The notes under the pieces are model-generated. The model was not told the origin of the DNA. It ran no database searches and saw nothing but the letters and a program-made list of their open reading frames with translations. From positions 1 through 64,000 of the forward strand of contig CAMNPM010000003.1 of assembly GCA_946548065.1 (NCBI GenBank): a stretch of 64,000 nucleotides of DNA, read 5' to 3'. Shown piece by piece: positions 19,813-29,282 of the stretch (position 1 is its first letter; each line of letters opens with the position of its first letter). The position numbers and the translations under genes were made by a program. The stretch is from an uncultured Prevotella sp. (GTDB lineage: Bacteria; Bacteroidota; Bacteroidia; Bacteroidales; Bacteroidaceae).

Positions 19813-20438
19813 GGGTCGATGTCAGCTGCCAGCAGGGCGGTGTAGTCGCCTATCACGTGGTCGCATAGGGGGCGGATGGCTTCGGCGGCATTGGTGGTGG
19901 CCAGTCCGACGACGGTCATTCCGGCAGCGCGACCGGAGCGCAGGCCATTGAACGAGTCCTCGAAGACCACGCACTCCTCGGGCCGTGCGCCCAGTCGGCG
20001 GGCGGCGCGAAGGTAGCAGTCGGGGTCGGGCTTCGAGGCCGCGAAGTCCTCCGAGGTCAGTATAGCGTCGAACATGCCCTGGAACTCCGGGTGCGCCCCG
20101 TAGACGGCCAGCATCTTCTGTCGGTTGGAGCTGGTGACCACGGCGGTCTGTACGTTGCGACGGCGCAGCAGGGCTATGTACTCCTGGAATCCCGCCACGT
20201 AGCGGTAGTCCATCTGCTGCTCAAAGCGGTCGAGCCGCTCGGTAATGAGCGCCTGCTTGTCGCGCAGCGGCCCAGAGAACCACGCGTCGTAGATCTGCAC
20301 CAGCGTCTGGCCTTTGATCTCGTGCTCCAGCCCCGGGCGCTCCGGGTGGAACTCGCGGCACTGCTGGCCCCAGAACACCGTGTACTGCCCCTCGGTGTCG
20401 AAAACAACACCGTCCAGGTCGAATAAAGCAGCCTTCAT
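19791..20438 (-). CDS. HAD-superfamily hydrolase (beta-phosphoglucomutase-like)
   Basis: MKAALFDLDGVVFDTEG, TSSNRQK, VVFEDSFNGLRSGRAAGM; ORF-track start 20468 falls inside the -7 box, so 20438 (or 20456) is preferred. Confidence 0.85.
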   Translation of the reverse strand: MKAALFDLDGVVFDTEGQYTVFWGQQCREFHPERPGLEHEIKGQTLVQIYDAWFSGPLRDKQALITERLDRFEQQMDYRYVAGFQEYIALLRRRNVQTAVVTSSNRQKMLAVYGAHPEFQGMFDAILTSEDFAASKPDPDCYLRAARRLGARPEECVVFEDSFNGLRSGRAAGMTVVGLATTNAAEAIRPLCDHVIGDYTALLAADIDPHQSSSI

Positions 20439-20465
20439 ATCAAGTATATTTTTCATAATCGGCTG

Positions 20466-20497
20466 CAAAGGTAGTGCAAATCGCGCGAATATCCAAA
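20466..20497 (-). promoter_or_regulatory. Minus-strand promoter (TTTG-N20-TACCTTTG) for the HAD gene
   Basis: CAAAGGTA 20466-20473 and CAAA 20494-20497 on the plus strand. Confidence 0.65.
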
Positions 20498-20644
20498 TTT
20501 ATTTGCCACTTTTACGCAGAAGCCCCCCTACCCTCCCTACACGGGAGGGGCCGCCACCGTCGTCATTAATCACTAAGTCTATGAAAAAATCGACTGCATA
20601 GGTACGAAGAAACCAACAAAATGAAAAACGAAATCCGATTTTCT

Positions 20645-20675
20645 TTTGCCGTTCAAACCTTTATTCGTACCTTTG
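20645..20675 (+). promoter_or_regulatory. Promoter (TTTG-N19-TACCTTTG) for rsmG
   Basis: TTTG 20645-20648, TACCTTTG 20668-20675; only 5 nt before ATG 20681. Confidence 0.65.
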
Positions 20676-20680
20676 CAGGC

Positions 20681-21301
20681 ATGAAACAGATACTACACTA
20701 CTTCCCCGACCTCAGCCCCGAGCAGCAGCAGCAGCTCAGCATGCTCGACGAGCTCTACCGCGACTGGAACCAGAAGATCAACGTCATATCCCGCCGCGAC
20801 ATCGACAACCTCTACCTCCACCACGTGCTCCACTCCATGGCCATCGCCCGACTCATACACTTCCGGCCCGACACGCGCATACTCGACTTCGGCACCGGAG
20901 GAGGATTCCCAGGCATACCGCTGGCCATACTCTTCCCCCAGTGCCACTTCAAGCTCATCGACGGCACAGGCAAGAAGATACGCGTAGCACAAGAGGTAGC
21001 ACGGGCCATAGGACTCAGAAACTGCACCATCGAGCACCTGCGAGGCGAGCAGGAGACAGGCCGCTACGACTTCATCGTCAGCCGCGCCGTCATGCCACTG
21101 CCCGAGCTGCAGAAGATAGTCCGAAAGAACATCGCCCGCCAGCAGCACAACGCACTACCCAACGGCATCATCTGCCTGAAAGGAGGCGACCTCCAGGCCG
21201 AACTGCAACCCTTCCGCCACATCGTAGAGACCGCCGACCTAAGCCAGTGGTTCACCGAAGACTGGTTCAAGGAAAAACACGTCGTCTACCTCCCCATGTA
21301 G
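20681..21301 (+). CDS. rsmG: 16S rRNA (guanine(527)-N(7))-methyltransferase RsmG
   Basis: MKQILHYFPDLSPEQ...YRDWNQKINVISRRDIDNLYLHHVLHS; ILDFGTGGGFPGIPLAI; start placed at 20681 from the promoter position. Confidence 0.93.
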   Translation: MKQILHYFPDLSPEQQQQLSMLDELYRDWNQKINVISRRDIDNLYLHHVLHSMAIARLIHFRPDTRILDFGTGGGFPGIPLAILFPQCHFKLIDGTGKKIRVAQEVARAIGLRNCTIEHLRGEQETGRYDFIVSRAVMPLPELQKIVRKNIARQQHNALPNGIICLKGGDLQAELQPFRHIVETADLSQWFTEDWFKEKHVVYLPM

Positions 21302-21361
21302 ACAACGTATAAGAGGCCGCCCCCAAGCGAGTGCGGCCTCCCAATAACAATGTATAGCGAG

Positions 21362-22012
21362 TCAGCGAAGATAAGGATTGAACTTCAGCTCGTCGGCAAT
21401 AGTGCTCCGAGGGCCGTGACCGCACAGCACCGCCGTCTCCTCAGGCAGCCGAGCCACCACCTGCCGTAGCGAATGCTCCATCTCAGCCCAGCTGCCCTCA
21501 GCAAAGTCGGTACGCCCGATGCTCATCCGGAACAGCGTATCCCCCGTGAACACCACATGCTCCGACTCGCAGTAGAACAGTACCGAACCGTGCGTATGCC
21601 CCGGCGTCGACAGCACACGCAGCTCGTGGCTGCCGAACCGCACCACATCGCCATCCTGCAGCCGGCGACCCACAGAAACAGGCGCCAGCTCCTTATCCAG
21701 CTCCATGCCAAACAACGTGCGAGCCTGCTCGTCCAAGTGCTCAACCATCTCCGCGTCCAGCTCGCTCACCTCCACCTTCAGCCCATACTCACCATACACA
21801 AACCTATTGCCGAAGTTATGGTCCAGGTGGCCGTGAGTAGCCAGCAGATGCACAGGCCGCAGACCACCGCCGCCAATATAACCGCGCAGCGCGCCACGCT
21901 CATCCTCCCACATCGCGCCACAGTCAATGATGACACACTCACACGTCTCGTCGCTCACCACATAGCAGTTCTCCTGCAGCGGATTGCACATAAAACTCTT
22001 AATCGAAATCAT
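21362..22012 (-). CDS. MBL-fold hydrolase (glyoxalase II-like)
   Basis: THGHLDHNFG metal-binding motif, LSTPGHTHGSVLFY, TGDTLF, CGHGP. Confidence 0.9.
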   Translation of the reverse strand: MISIKSFMCNPLQENCYVVSDETCECVIIDCGAMWEDERGALRGYIGGGGLRPVHLLATHGHLDHNFGNRFVYGEYGLKVEVSELDAEMVEHLDEQARTLFGMELDKELAPVSVGRRLQDGDVVRFGSHELRVLSTPGHTHGSVLFYCESEHVVFTGDTLFRMSIGRTDFAEGSWAEMEHSLRQVVARLPEETAVLCGHGPRSTIADELKFNPYLR

Positions 22013-22042
22013 AGCAAATCTTCATCGAATCCCCTCGAAACC

Positions 22043-23524
22043 TCACTCCTTAACCTTAACCTTCACACCCTTGCTCTCGTTCTGCAGGCGGTCCAGCGCC
22101 GTGACCACATACACACAAGGCACACGCTCACCCCGAGGCAACTCATAAAACGTCTCCGGCGTCAGCGCCACCAGATGGCTCGCATCCTCGATATTCACAC
22201 GCTCGCCGCGATCAAAGCGATACACACCATAGAGCACGGCCTCGTCCTTCCAGCCCTTGCCCCGCGGAGCAGTCCAGAACAACACGCGCTGACCCTCCAC
22301 GCTGAACGACTTCACCTTCCTCGGCTTCTTAGGAGCCTTGCGGTCGATGCGCGACATCGTAGGCTGCAGCGCAGGCCGCCGCCAGTACACATTGCGCAGC
22401 GCACTGCCATAGTTCCCCACGTTGTCCACAGCAGCCTTCGCATACCACAGCACAGTACCCTTCACACGCGGCAGCTGCTGGTGAAGCAACATCTTAGCAC
22501 CCAGCTGGTGGCGGCTGCCGTCGCGCGGGTCGCGGTGCTTCACCGTGCGCTCCACATCCTCACCGATATACAGGTCCGTATTAGTCAGGTTAGCACTCCA
22601 CCAGCGTATCAGCTCCTCATAGTCCGCAGCCTTGTGGCCAATCTCCCAGTACAGCTGCGGCACACAATAGTCCATCCAACCCTCGCGGTCCCACAGCAGC
22701 ACGTCGGCATACAGCTCGTCATAGTTCTGCAAACCGTTAGTACGCGAGCCGTTAGGGTCGCTACGCTGGTTGCGGTAGATGCCGAAGGGCGAGATGCCCA
22801 CCTTCACCCAAGGCTTGGCCTCGTGCACCGTATGGTACAGCTGCTCGATGAACAGGTTCACGTTCATACGCCGCCAGTCACGGATGTCACCCAGCCCGTA
22901 GTTGTTGGCACGGAAGAACGCACGGTCCGGAATCTCAACCCCAGCCACGGGATAGGGATAGAAATAGTCGTCGATGTGCAGACCATCCACATCATAACGC
23001 GTCACAATGTCGCGCACCACGTCGCAGATATAGTCACGGCACTGCTTCAGCGCAGGGTTCAGCAGCGTCAGACCGTCATACTCGAACGTCCACTCCGGAT
23101 GCTGCACCACCACATGGTTGCGAGCATTGCCGTGAGGCGACTTCGTCTTAGCACGATACGGATTAATCCACGCATGCAGCTCCATGCCCCGCCTGTGACA
23201 CTGATCAATCATCCACTGCAGAGGGTCCCAGTAGGGATACGGCCGACTGCCCTGCTCACCAGTCAGATAGTAGCTCCAAGGCTCCAGCCCACTCTCGTAG
23301 AGCGCATCGCACTCCGGCCGAACCTGGAAGATGATGGCATTGCAGCCGTCCTTCTTCAGCTCGTCCAGCTGGTACAGCAGCGTGCGCTGCATCACCTCAG
23401 TACCTATACCCTTGAACTGTCCGTTCACACACTGTATCCACGCTCCGCGGAACTCACGCTTCGGCTGGCCCTGCACACCAAGCGCCACGGCCAGCAACAA
23501 TAAAATCCATTTTATTCTAATCAT
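22043..23524 (-). CDS. Family 10 glycosylhydrolase (GHL10-type)
   Basis: REFRGAWIQCVNGQF..., NAIIFQVRPECDALYESGLEPWSYYLTG, YDVDGLHIDDYFYPYP. Confidence 0.88.
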   Translation of the reverse strand: MIRIKWILLLLAVALGVQGQPKREFRGAWIQCVNGQFKGIGTEVMQRTLLYQLDELKKDGCNAIIFQVRPECDALYESGLEPWSYYLTGEQGSRPYPYWDPLQWMIDQCHRRGMELHAWINPYRAKTKSPHGNARNHVVVQHPEWTFEYDGLTLLNPALKQCRDYICDVVRDIVTRYDVDGLHIDDYFYPYPVAGVEIPDRAFFRANNYGLGDIRDWRRMNVNLFIEQLYHTVHEAKPWVKVGISPFGIYRNQRSDPNGSRTNGLQNYDELYADVLLWDREGWMDYCVPQLYWEIGHKAADYEELIRWWSANLTNTDLYIGEDVERTVKHRDPRDGSRHQLGAKMLLHQQLPRVKGTVLWYAKAAVDNVGNYGSALRNVYWRRPALQPTMSRIDRKAPKKPRKVKSFSVEGQRVLFWTAPRGKGWKDEAVLYGVYRFDRGERVNIEDASHLVALTPETFYELPRGERVPCVYVVTALDRLQNESKGVKVKVKE

Positions 23525-23610
23525 ATCTTCGGTTTGTCAATATCCATTGTTATATCCCGGGCTTGTTAAGTCTCGCCTTTTATATCTTGGGCTTGTTACG
23601 TCTTGCCTCC
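23521..23610. repeat. 30-bp degenerate tandem repeat at the 3' end of metH
   Basis: Units at 23551 (tatatcccgggcttgttaagtctcgcc) and 23581 (tatatcttgggcttgttacgtcttgcc); weaker unit at 23521. Confidence 0.8.
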
Positions 23611-26294
23611 TCCAGCGACAGCAACTGACGCTGTTCCTCCTCATAGTGCTCGCGAAGATGCTCATAGCGGCTCCCCAGCTCGCGCTCCATCTTGCGGCCC
23701 TCAGCGCGGTCCATCAAGCGGGCCGCAACCAGCGCGTTCTGCGAAGCATCCTTCATCCACACCACCGGACCGCCATATACCGGAGCAATCTTCAGAGCCA
23801 CATGCAGCTCGCTCGTCGTAGCACCGCCTATCATCACCGGAATGTCCAGCCCGGCACGCTCCAACTCGCGGCACACGTTCACCATCTCCTCCAGCGAAGG
23901 AGTAATCAGACCCGACAGACCAATCATGTCAACGCCCTCCTCACGGGCCTTGCGCACTATCTGCTCGGCAGGCACCATCACGCCCATGTCTATCACCTCA
24001 TAGCCGTTGCAAGCCATGATCACACCCACGATGTTCTTACCAATGTCATGCACGTCGCCCTTCACCGTGGCCAGCAGCACCTTGCCGCTCTTACGCGCTC
24101 CCGGGCCGCGCTGCTCCTCAATATACGGCTGCAGAATACCCACAGCCTGCTTCATCGTGCGCGCCGTCTTCACCACCTGCGGCAGGAACATCTTGCCCTC
24201 GCCGAACAGCTGGCCCACACGGTTCATCCCCGCCATCAGCGGACCCTCGATAATGTCGACCGCCCGCCCATACTTACCCAGAGCCTCCCGCAGGTCCTCC
24301 TCCAAACGGTCGCCAACGCCCTTCACCAGAGCCTCCTGCAACCGCTCCTCCACCCCGCCATCCCGACTAGGGCTACTAGTCCCCCTAGGACTACTAGGAC
24401 CACTAGCCCCACTAGTCCCACTAGTCCCACTAGTCCCACTAGCCTCCCTAGCCTCCCCCAGCCGCGCAGCCAGCGCAATGAGCCGCTCCGAAGCACCAGT
24501 GCAGCGGTTCAAGATAACATCCTCGATCATCTCCAGCTCATCGCCAGGAATATCACTATACTGCACCTTCATCGCCGGGTTGACAATGGCAAAGTCCATC
24601 CCCGCCTGTATGGCGTGATACAGGAACACCGCATGCATCGCCTCGCGGATATAGTTGTTGCCCCGAAACGAGAACGACAGATTAGACACGCCGCCGCTGA
24701 CATGCGCGCCCGGCAGGTTCTCGCGTATCCAGCGCGTGGCACGGATGAAGTCGGCAGCATATGCGTCGTGCTCCTCCATACCCGTGGCAACGGCCAGGAT
24801 ATTCGGGTCGAAGATAATATCCAGCGGATTGAAGCCCACCTCCTCCGTCAGCAGCCGATACGAACGCTCGGCAATGGCAATCCGACGCTCGTAGCTGGTG
24901 GCCTGCCCTTCCTCGTCGAAGCACATCACCACCACGGCAGCACCATAGCGCTTCACGTCGCGGGCATGACGGAGGAACACCGCCTCGCCCTCCTTCAGCG
25001 AAATGCTGTTGACGATGCCCTTGCCCTGCAGACACTTCAGGCCTGCCACAATGACATCCCAGTCGCTCGAGTCTATCATCACCGGCACCGCTGCTATATC
25101 GGGCTCGGCAGCTATCGTATTGAGAAACGTCACCATCTCGCGGCGGGCATCCAACAGCCCGTCGTCCATGTTCACATCGAGCACCAACGCACCGTCGGCC
25201 ACCTGCTTGCGGGCTATCGCAACCGCCTCGTCGTACTGATGTTCCTTGATGAGACGCAGGAACTTGCGCGAACCGGCCACGTTGCAGCGCTCGCCTATCA
25301 CATTGAACGTCGAGGGCTGGATCTGTAGAACGTCCAGCCCGCTGAGCTGCATCTGCTGCACAGCGGCGGCAGGCCGACGGGGCGACTTGCCCTGTACCAA
25401 AGGCACATAGCGGGCAATGAACTCGGGAGTGGTGCCGCAGCAGCCACCGATGATGTTCACCAGGCCCTCGTCCACCATCTGCCCCATCTTCGGGGCCATG
25501 CTCTCAGCAGTCTCGTCGTAGAGTCCCAGCGCATTGGGCAGACCGGCATTGGGATAGGCACTAATATAATAAGGTGACTTGCTGGCCATCTGGCGCAGAT
25601 AAGGCAACATCTGCGTAGCACCGAACGAACAGTTCAGTCCCACCGAGAAGACGGGATACGACGACACGGAGGCCAGGAAGGCATCGATGGTCTGTCCGCT
25701 CAGTGTGCGGCCCGCCAGGTCGCTGACGGTCATGCTGAGCATCAGCGGAACCCGTCGTCCTCGGGCTTTCATCGCCTGCAAGGCGGCATCCATGGCCACC
25801 TTGGCATTCAGGGTGTCGAAGATGGTCTCCACCAGCACGGCATCCACCCCACCCTCCAGCAGGGCGTCGGCCTCCTCGTAATAGGCATCGAACAGCGTAT
25901 CGTAATCCAACTCGCGCAGCGCCGGGTTCGACACGTCGGGCGACATCGAGCACGTCTTGTTCGTCGGACCTATCGACCCGGCCACGAAGCGCGGCTTGTC
26001 CGGCGAAGAGAACTCATCGGCGCACTGACGGGCGATGCAGGCTCCCTCAAGGGCCATCCGGCGAGCCTGCTCCTCCATGTGATAGTCGGCCTGCGAGATG
26101 CGCTGAGCACTAAACGTATTCGTAGTGATGATGTCGGCTCCTGCAGCCAGATACTGCCGGTGGATATCGGCTATCACGTCAGGACGCGACAGGTTGAGCG
26201 CGTCGGAGTTGCCCGTCTTACCCAATATCTGCCCTATCATGGTACCCATCGCACCATCCAGTATCAATATGCGTTCTCTGATTACTTGCTCCAT
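23580..26294 (-). CDS. metH: Cobalamin-dependent methionine synthase, lacking the C-terminal reactivation domain
   Basis: 904 aa; Hcy domain ([10 protein letters not shown]), pterin domain ([16 protein letters not shown]), cobalamin cap and binding domains ([16 protein letters not shown]); ends shortly after the B12 domain. Confidence 0.94.
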   Translation of the reverse strand: MEQVIRERILILDGAMGTMIGQILGKTGNSDALNLSRPDVIADIHRQYLAAGADIITTNTFSAQRISQADYHMEEQARRMALEGACIARQCADEFSSPDKPRFVAGSIGPTNKTCSMSPDVSNPALRELDYDTLFDAYYEEADALLEGGVDAVLVETIFDTLNAKVAMDAALQAMKARGRRVPLMLSMTVSDLAGRTLSGQTIDAFLASVSSYPVFSVGLNCSFGATQMLPYLRQMASKSPYYISAYPNAGLPNALGLYDETAESMAPKMGQMVDEGLVNIIGGCCGTTPEFIARYVPLVQGKSPRRPAAAVQQMQLSGLDVLQIQPSTFNVIGERCNVAGSRKFLRLIKEHQYDEAVAIARKQVADGALVLDVNMDDGLLDARREMVTFLNTIAAEPDIAAVPVMIDSSDWDVIVAGLKCLQGKGIVNSISLKEGEAVFLRHARDVKRYGAAVVVMCFDEEGQATSYERRIAIAERSYRLLTEEVGFNPLDIIFDPNILAVATGMEEHDAYAADFIRATRWIRENLPGAHVSGGVSNLSFSFRGNNYIREAMHAVFLYHAIQAGMDFAIVNPAMKVQYSDIPGDELEMIEDVILNRCTGASERLIALAARLGEAREASGTSGTSGTSGASGPSSPRGTSSPSRDGGVEERLQEALVKGVGDRLEEDLREALGKYGRAVDIIEGPLMAGMNRVGQLFGEGKMFLPQVVKTARTMKQAVGILQPYIEEQRGPGARKSGKVLLATVKGDVHDIGKNIVGVIMACNGYEVIDMGVMVPAEQIVRKAREEGVDMIGLSGLITPSLEEMVNVCRELERAGLDIPVMIGGATTSELHVALKIAPVYGGPVVWMKDASQNALVAARLMDRAEGRKMERELGSRYEHLREHYEEEQRQLLSLEEARRNKPKI
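24367..24451. repeat. 10 x CTAG at exact 9-bp spacing inside metH linker
   Basis: CTAG at 24367, 24376, 24385, 24394, 24403, 24412, 24421, 24430, 24439, 24448; encodes [24 protein letters not shown]. Confidence 0.95.
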
Positions 26295-26767
26295 ACCTTC
26301 ATTGCACGATCCATCTCGCGGCGGTCTTCTTTCTCCTTCAGCGTCTGACGCTTGTCAAACTCCTTCTTACCTTTACACAGGGCGATGTCCATCTTGGCAC
26401 GACCGTTCTGGTCGATGAACACCAGCAGCGGCACGATAGTGTAGCCAGTCTGCTTGGTGGCCGACTCCAGTTTGCGTATCTCGCGCTTAGTGAGCAGCAG
26501 CTTGCGGTCGCGCTTCAGGTCATGATTGTTGTACGAACCGTAGAAGTAGGGCGAGATGTTCATACCCTTCACCCACATCTCGCCGTTCATAATCGTGCAG
26601 TAGGTGTCTACCAGCGAGGCCTTGCCCAGACGGATACTCTTGATCTCGGTACCGGTGAGGACTATACCCGCAGTAAAGGTCTCGATGAAAAAGTATTCAA
26701 ACGAGGCCTTCTTGTTCTTTATGTTGACAGGACTCTTCTTCCTGATCAGTTCTTCTTCCTTATTCAC
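26282..26767 (-). CDS. smpB: SsrA-binding protein
   Basis: [66 protein letters not shown]. Confidence 0.96.
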   Translation of the reverse strand: MNKEEELIRKKSPVNIKNKKASFEYFFIETFTAGIVLTGTEIKSIRLGKASLVDTYCTIMNGEMWVKGMNISPYFYGSYNNHDLKRDRKLLLTKREIRKLESATKQTGYTIVPLLVFIDQNGRAKMDIALCKGKKEFDKRQTLKEKEDRREMDRAMKVWSK

Positions 26768-26784
26768 TATACTTGTATTTACAA

Positions 26785-27300
26785 TTATTCCATTTTATCC
26801 GTTATCTCTGCAAAGCGCTCGATATGCTCGTCGATATACCGAGCTATCTGCTCCGTCCATACCTCCTCCTCTTCCACGAACTGGTCGTCCATATCATCAA
26901 ACTCAGGAAACTGCTCGAACAGGGCCATGAACTCATCGTCGGTGCAGTCGCGCTCCAGCTGCTGACCATACTTATTATATAAGGTATGAGCCTCGTAGAT
27001 GAGTTTCGACAGCTCGCGCAGGCCCCATAGCTTCAAGGCCTTGGCCAGCGGATTCTTGAAGATGAAGGGACCATAGCCGTTATGGATCAGCTGAACGAAG
27101 CCGCCGTCCATCACCTCCTCGTGCAGCGTGTCCCACGCCAGAAGCGTCACCTGGTCGCTGTTGAGCTGTCCCATCGTCTCGGCAGTCAGCTCGCCGCCGA
27201 TAGCCTCCTTGATAGCAGCAACGAATGCTCCGACAAAGGCATCCATGCCCTCGCCGGCAGCCTGCCGCAGCACAGCATCCGTAATCCTCACCTGTATCAT
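26785..27300 (-). CDS. DUF4375/DMP19-like protein
   Basis: 171 aa; [31 protein letters not shown] motif. Confidence 0.75.
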   Translation of the reverse strand: MIQVRITDAVLRQAAGEGMDAFVGAFVAAIKEAIGGELTAETMGQLNSDQVTLLAWDTLHEEVMDGGFVQLIHNGYGPFIFKNPLAKALKLWGLRELSKLIYEAHTLYNKYGQQLERDCTDDEFMALFEQFPEFDDMDDQFVEEEEVWTEQIARYIDEHIERFAEITDKME

Positions 27301-29222
27301 AGCTCGTCACACTCTTTCAACCATAAAGCACTGGAGGCATCGCTGGGCATACGCCAGTCGCCACGAGGAGAAAGGCTGATGCTGCCCACCTTGGGACCGT
27401 CGGGCAGACAGGAGCGCTTGAACTGCTGCGAGAAGAAACGGCGACAGAAGGTCTGCAGCCACTTCTTGATAGTTTCCTTGTCATACTTGCCGCTGAAGGC
27501 TGCACTAGCCAGCAGGAATATCTTGGCCGGACGGAAGCCGAAGCGCAGGAAGTAGTAGAGGAAGAAGTCGTGCAGTTCATAGGGACCTACAAGATCCTCG
27601 GTCTTCTGCTGGATATTGCCTTCCGAGTCGGCAGGAGTCAGCTCAGGCGAGATAGGCGTGTCAATCACGTCAATCAGCGTATTGCGCTGGGCGGCAAACA
27701 CAGGCAGGGCAGACATATAGCGAATGAGATACTGAATCAATGTCTTAGGCACCCCGCCGTTGACCCCATACATCGACATGTGGTCGCCATTGTAGGTGGC
27801 CCAGCCAAGAGCCAATTCCGACAGGTCGCCGGTACCAACCACAATGGCATTCAGCTTGTTGGCCAGGTCCATCAGAATCTGCGTGCGCTCGCGGGCCTGC
27901 GAATTCTCATAGGTAGCATCGTGGACGGAGGCATCGTGACCGATGTCGGAGAAATGCTGGGTAACAGCCTTGGCAATCGGTACCTCCATCTGCGAGATGC
28001 CCAGCGACTGCATCAGCGAAGTAGCGTTGTCGTGAGTGCGGTCGGTGGTTCCAAAGCCGGGCATGGTGACCCCTACGATTCCCTTACGGTCGTAGCCCAG
28101 CTTGTCGAAGGTGCGGATGCAAACCAGCAGGGCCAGCGTAGAGTCCAGCCCACCGCTGATGCCGAGGACTACGTGCTGACAGCCGGTGTGATAGAGGCGT
28201 TTTGCCAATCCTGCTGTCTGTATGTTGAGTATCTCCTCGCACGAGTCGGCCATCTCGCTGTCCTTCGGGATAAAGGGATGCGCATCGACCGTGCGCGACA
28301 GCGTGAAGGGATGGTCCTCCAAAGCCAGTTTGGCGGGGATGACGAGAGCACGGGCATTGCGCTGGGCATTGATAAAGGTGGAGTTGGTATGGCGCTCGGT
28401 GCGCAGACGGTCGACATCCACCTGAGCACTCTGAATCTGGGGCTGGAAGGAGAACCTCTCGCCCTCAACAAGCAGCCGGCCGTTCTCGAATATCATAGCA
28501 TTCCCGCCGTACACCACATCCTGCGTCGACTCGCCAAAGCCACACGAGGCATAGACATAGCCGCTCATGGTGCGGGCACTCTGCTGGGCCACCAACGAGC
28601 ATAGGTAGCGGTGCTTGCCTATGAGTTCGTCGCTGGCCGAACAGTTGAAGATGATATCGGCACCGGCCATCGTCAGGTTGTTGCTAGGCGGAATCGGGGC
28701 CCAGACATCCTCGCAAATCTCGACGCCAAACCTGACACCATCAGCAGTCTGAAAAAGCTTCGGCTCCGACGACAGCATCAGTCGCTGACCAGCCATATAG
28801 ATCTCGGTAGGATTCAAGTCCTGCGCTGAAGCAAACCAACGCTTCTCATAGAACTCATTGTAGTTGGGCAGATAGGTCTTAGGCACAAGGCCCAGAATGG
28901 TGCCCTGCTGGATAACCGCAGCACAGTTGAGCAGCAGTCCGCCAGCCAGTACAGGAAGTCCCACGATACTGATAACATCGAGCTTCCGTGTGAAGTCAAG
29001 CAGCATCATCAGACCTTCTTCGGCCTTTGACAGCAGCAACTGTTCCTTGAAGAGATCCTGACAAGTATAGCCCGTGATGGCAAGCTCGGGGAAACAAATC
29101 ACCTCCACATGCCCACCCTCAGCGACAGCTATCAGCTTCTCTATCTCCTGGATGTTGAACTCAACATCAGCCACCTTCACGGCAGGAACCGCAGCAGCTA
29201 CTTTAATGAATCCGTACTTCAT
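27297..29222 (-). CDS. nadE: Glutamine-dependent NAD(+) synthetase
   Basis: Nitrilase N-terminal domain (CFPELAITGYTCQDLF) plus synthetase domain (LGISGGLDSTLALL). Confidence 0.95.
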   Translation of the reverse strand: MKYGFIKVAAAVPAVKVADVEFNIQEIEKLIAVAEGGHVEVICFPELAITGYTCQDLFKEQLLLSKAEEGLMMLLDFTRKLDVISIVGLPVLAGGLLLNCAAVIQQGTILGLVPKTYLPNYNEFYEKRWFASAQDLNPTEIYMAGQRLMLSSEPKLFQTADGVRFGVEICEDVWAPIPPSNNLTMAGADIIFNCSASDELIGKHRYLCSLVAQQSARTMSGYVYASCGFGESTQDVVYGGNAMIFENGRLLVEGERFSFQPQIQSAQVDVDRLRTERHTNSTFINAQRNARALVIPAKLALEDHPFTLSRTVDAHPFIPKDSEMADSCEEILNIQTAGLAKRLYHTGCQHVVLGISGGLDSTLALLVCIRTFDKLGYDRKGIVGVTMPGFGTTDRTHDNATSLMQSLGISQMEVPIAKAVTQHFSDIGHDASVHDATYENSQARERTQILMDLANKLNAIVVGTGDLSELALGWATYNGDHMSMYGVNGGVPKTLIQYLIRYMSALPVFAAQRNTLIDVIDTPISPELTPADSEGNIQQKTEDLVGPYELHDFFLYYFLRFGFRPAKIFLLASAAFSGKYDKETIKKWLQTFCRRFFSQQFKRSCLPDGPKVGSISLSPRGDWRMPSDASSALWLKECDEL

Positions 29223-29282
29223 AGTTTATTCTTTTATTTCGATAATCCGATTTTCTGCTTATTTCCTTTTCGCATGCGACTA

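Noticed and set aside
21473-23503. 676-aa plus-strand ORF
   Set aside because: Antisense to the MBL hydrolase and GHL10 genes, both with clear motifs; His/Arg/Leu-rich shadow translation.
23331-25328. 665-aa plus-strand ORF
   Set aside because: Antisense to metH; low-complexity shadow frame, no domain signature.
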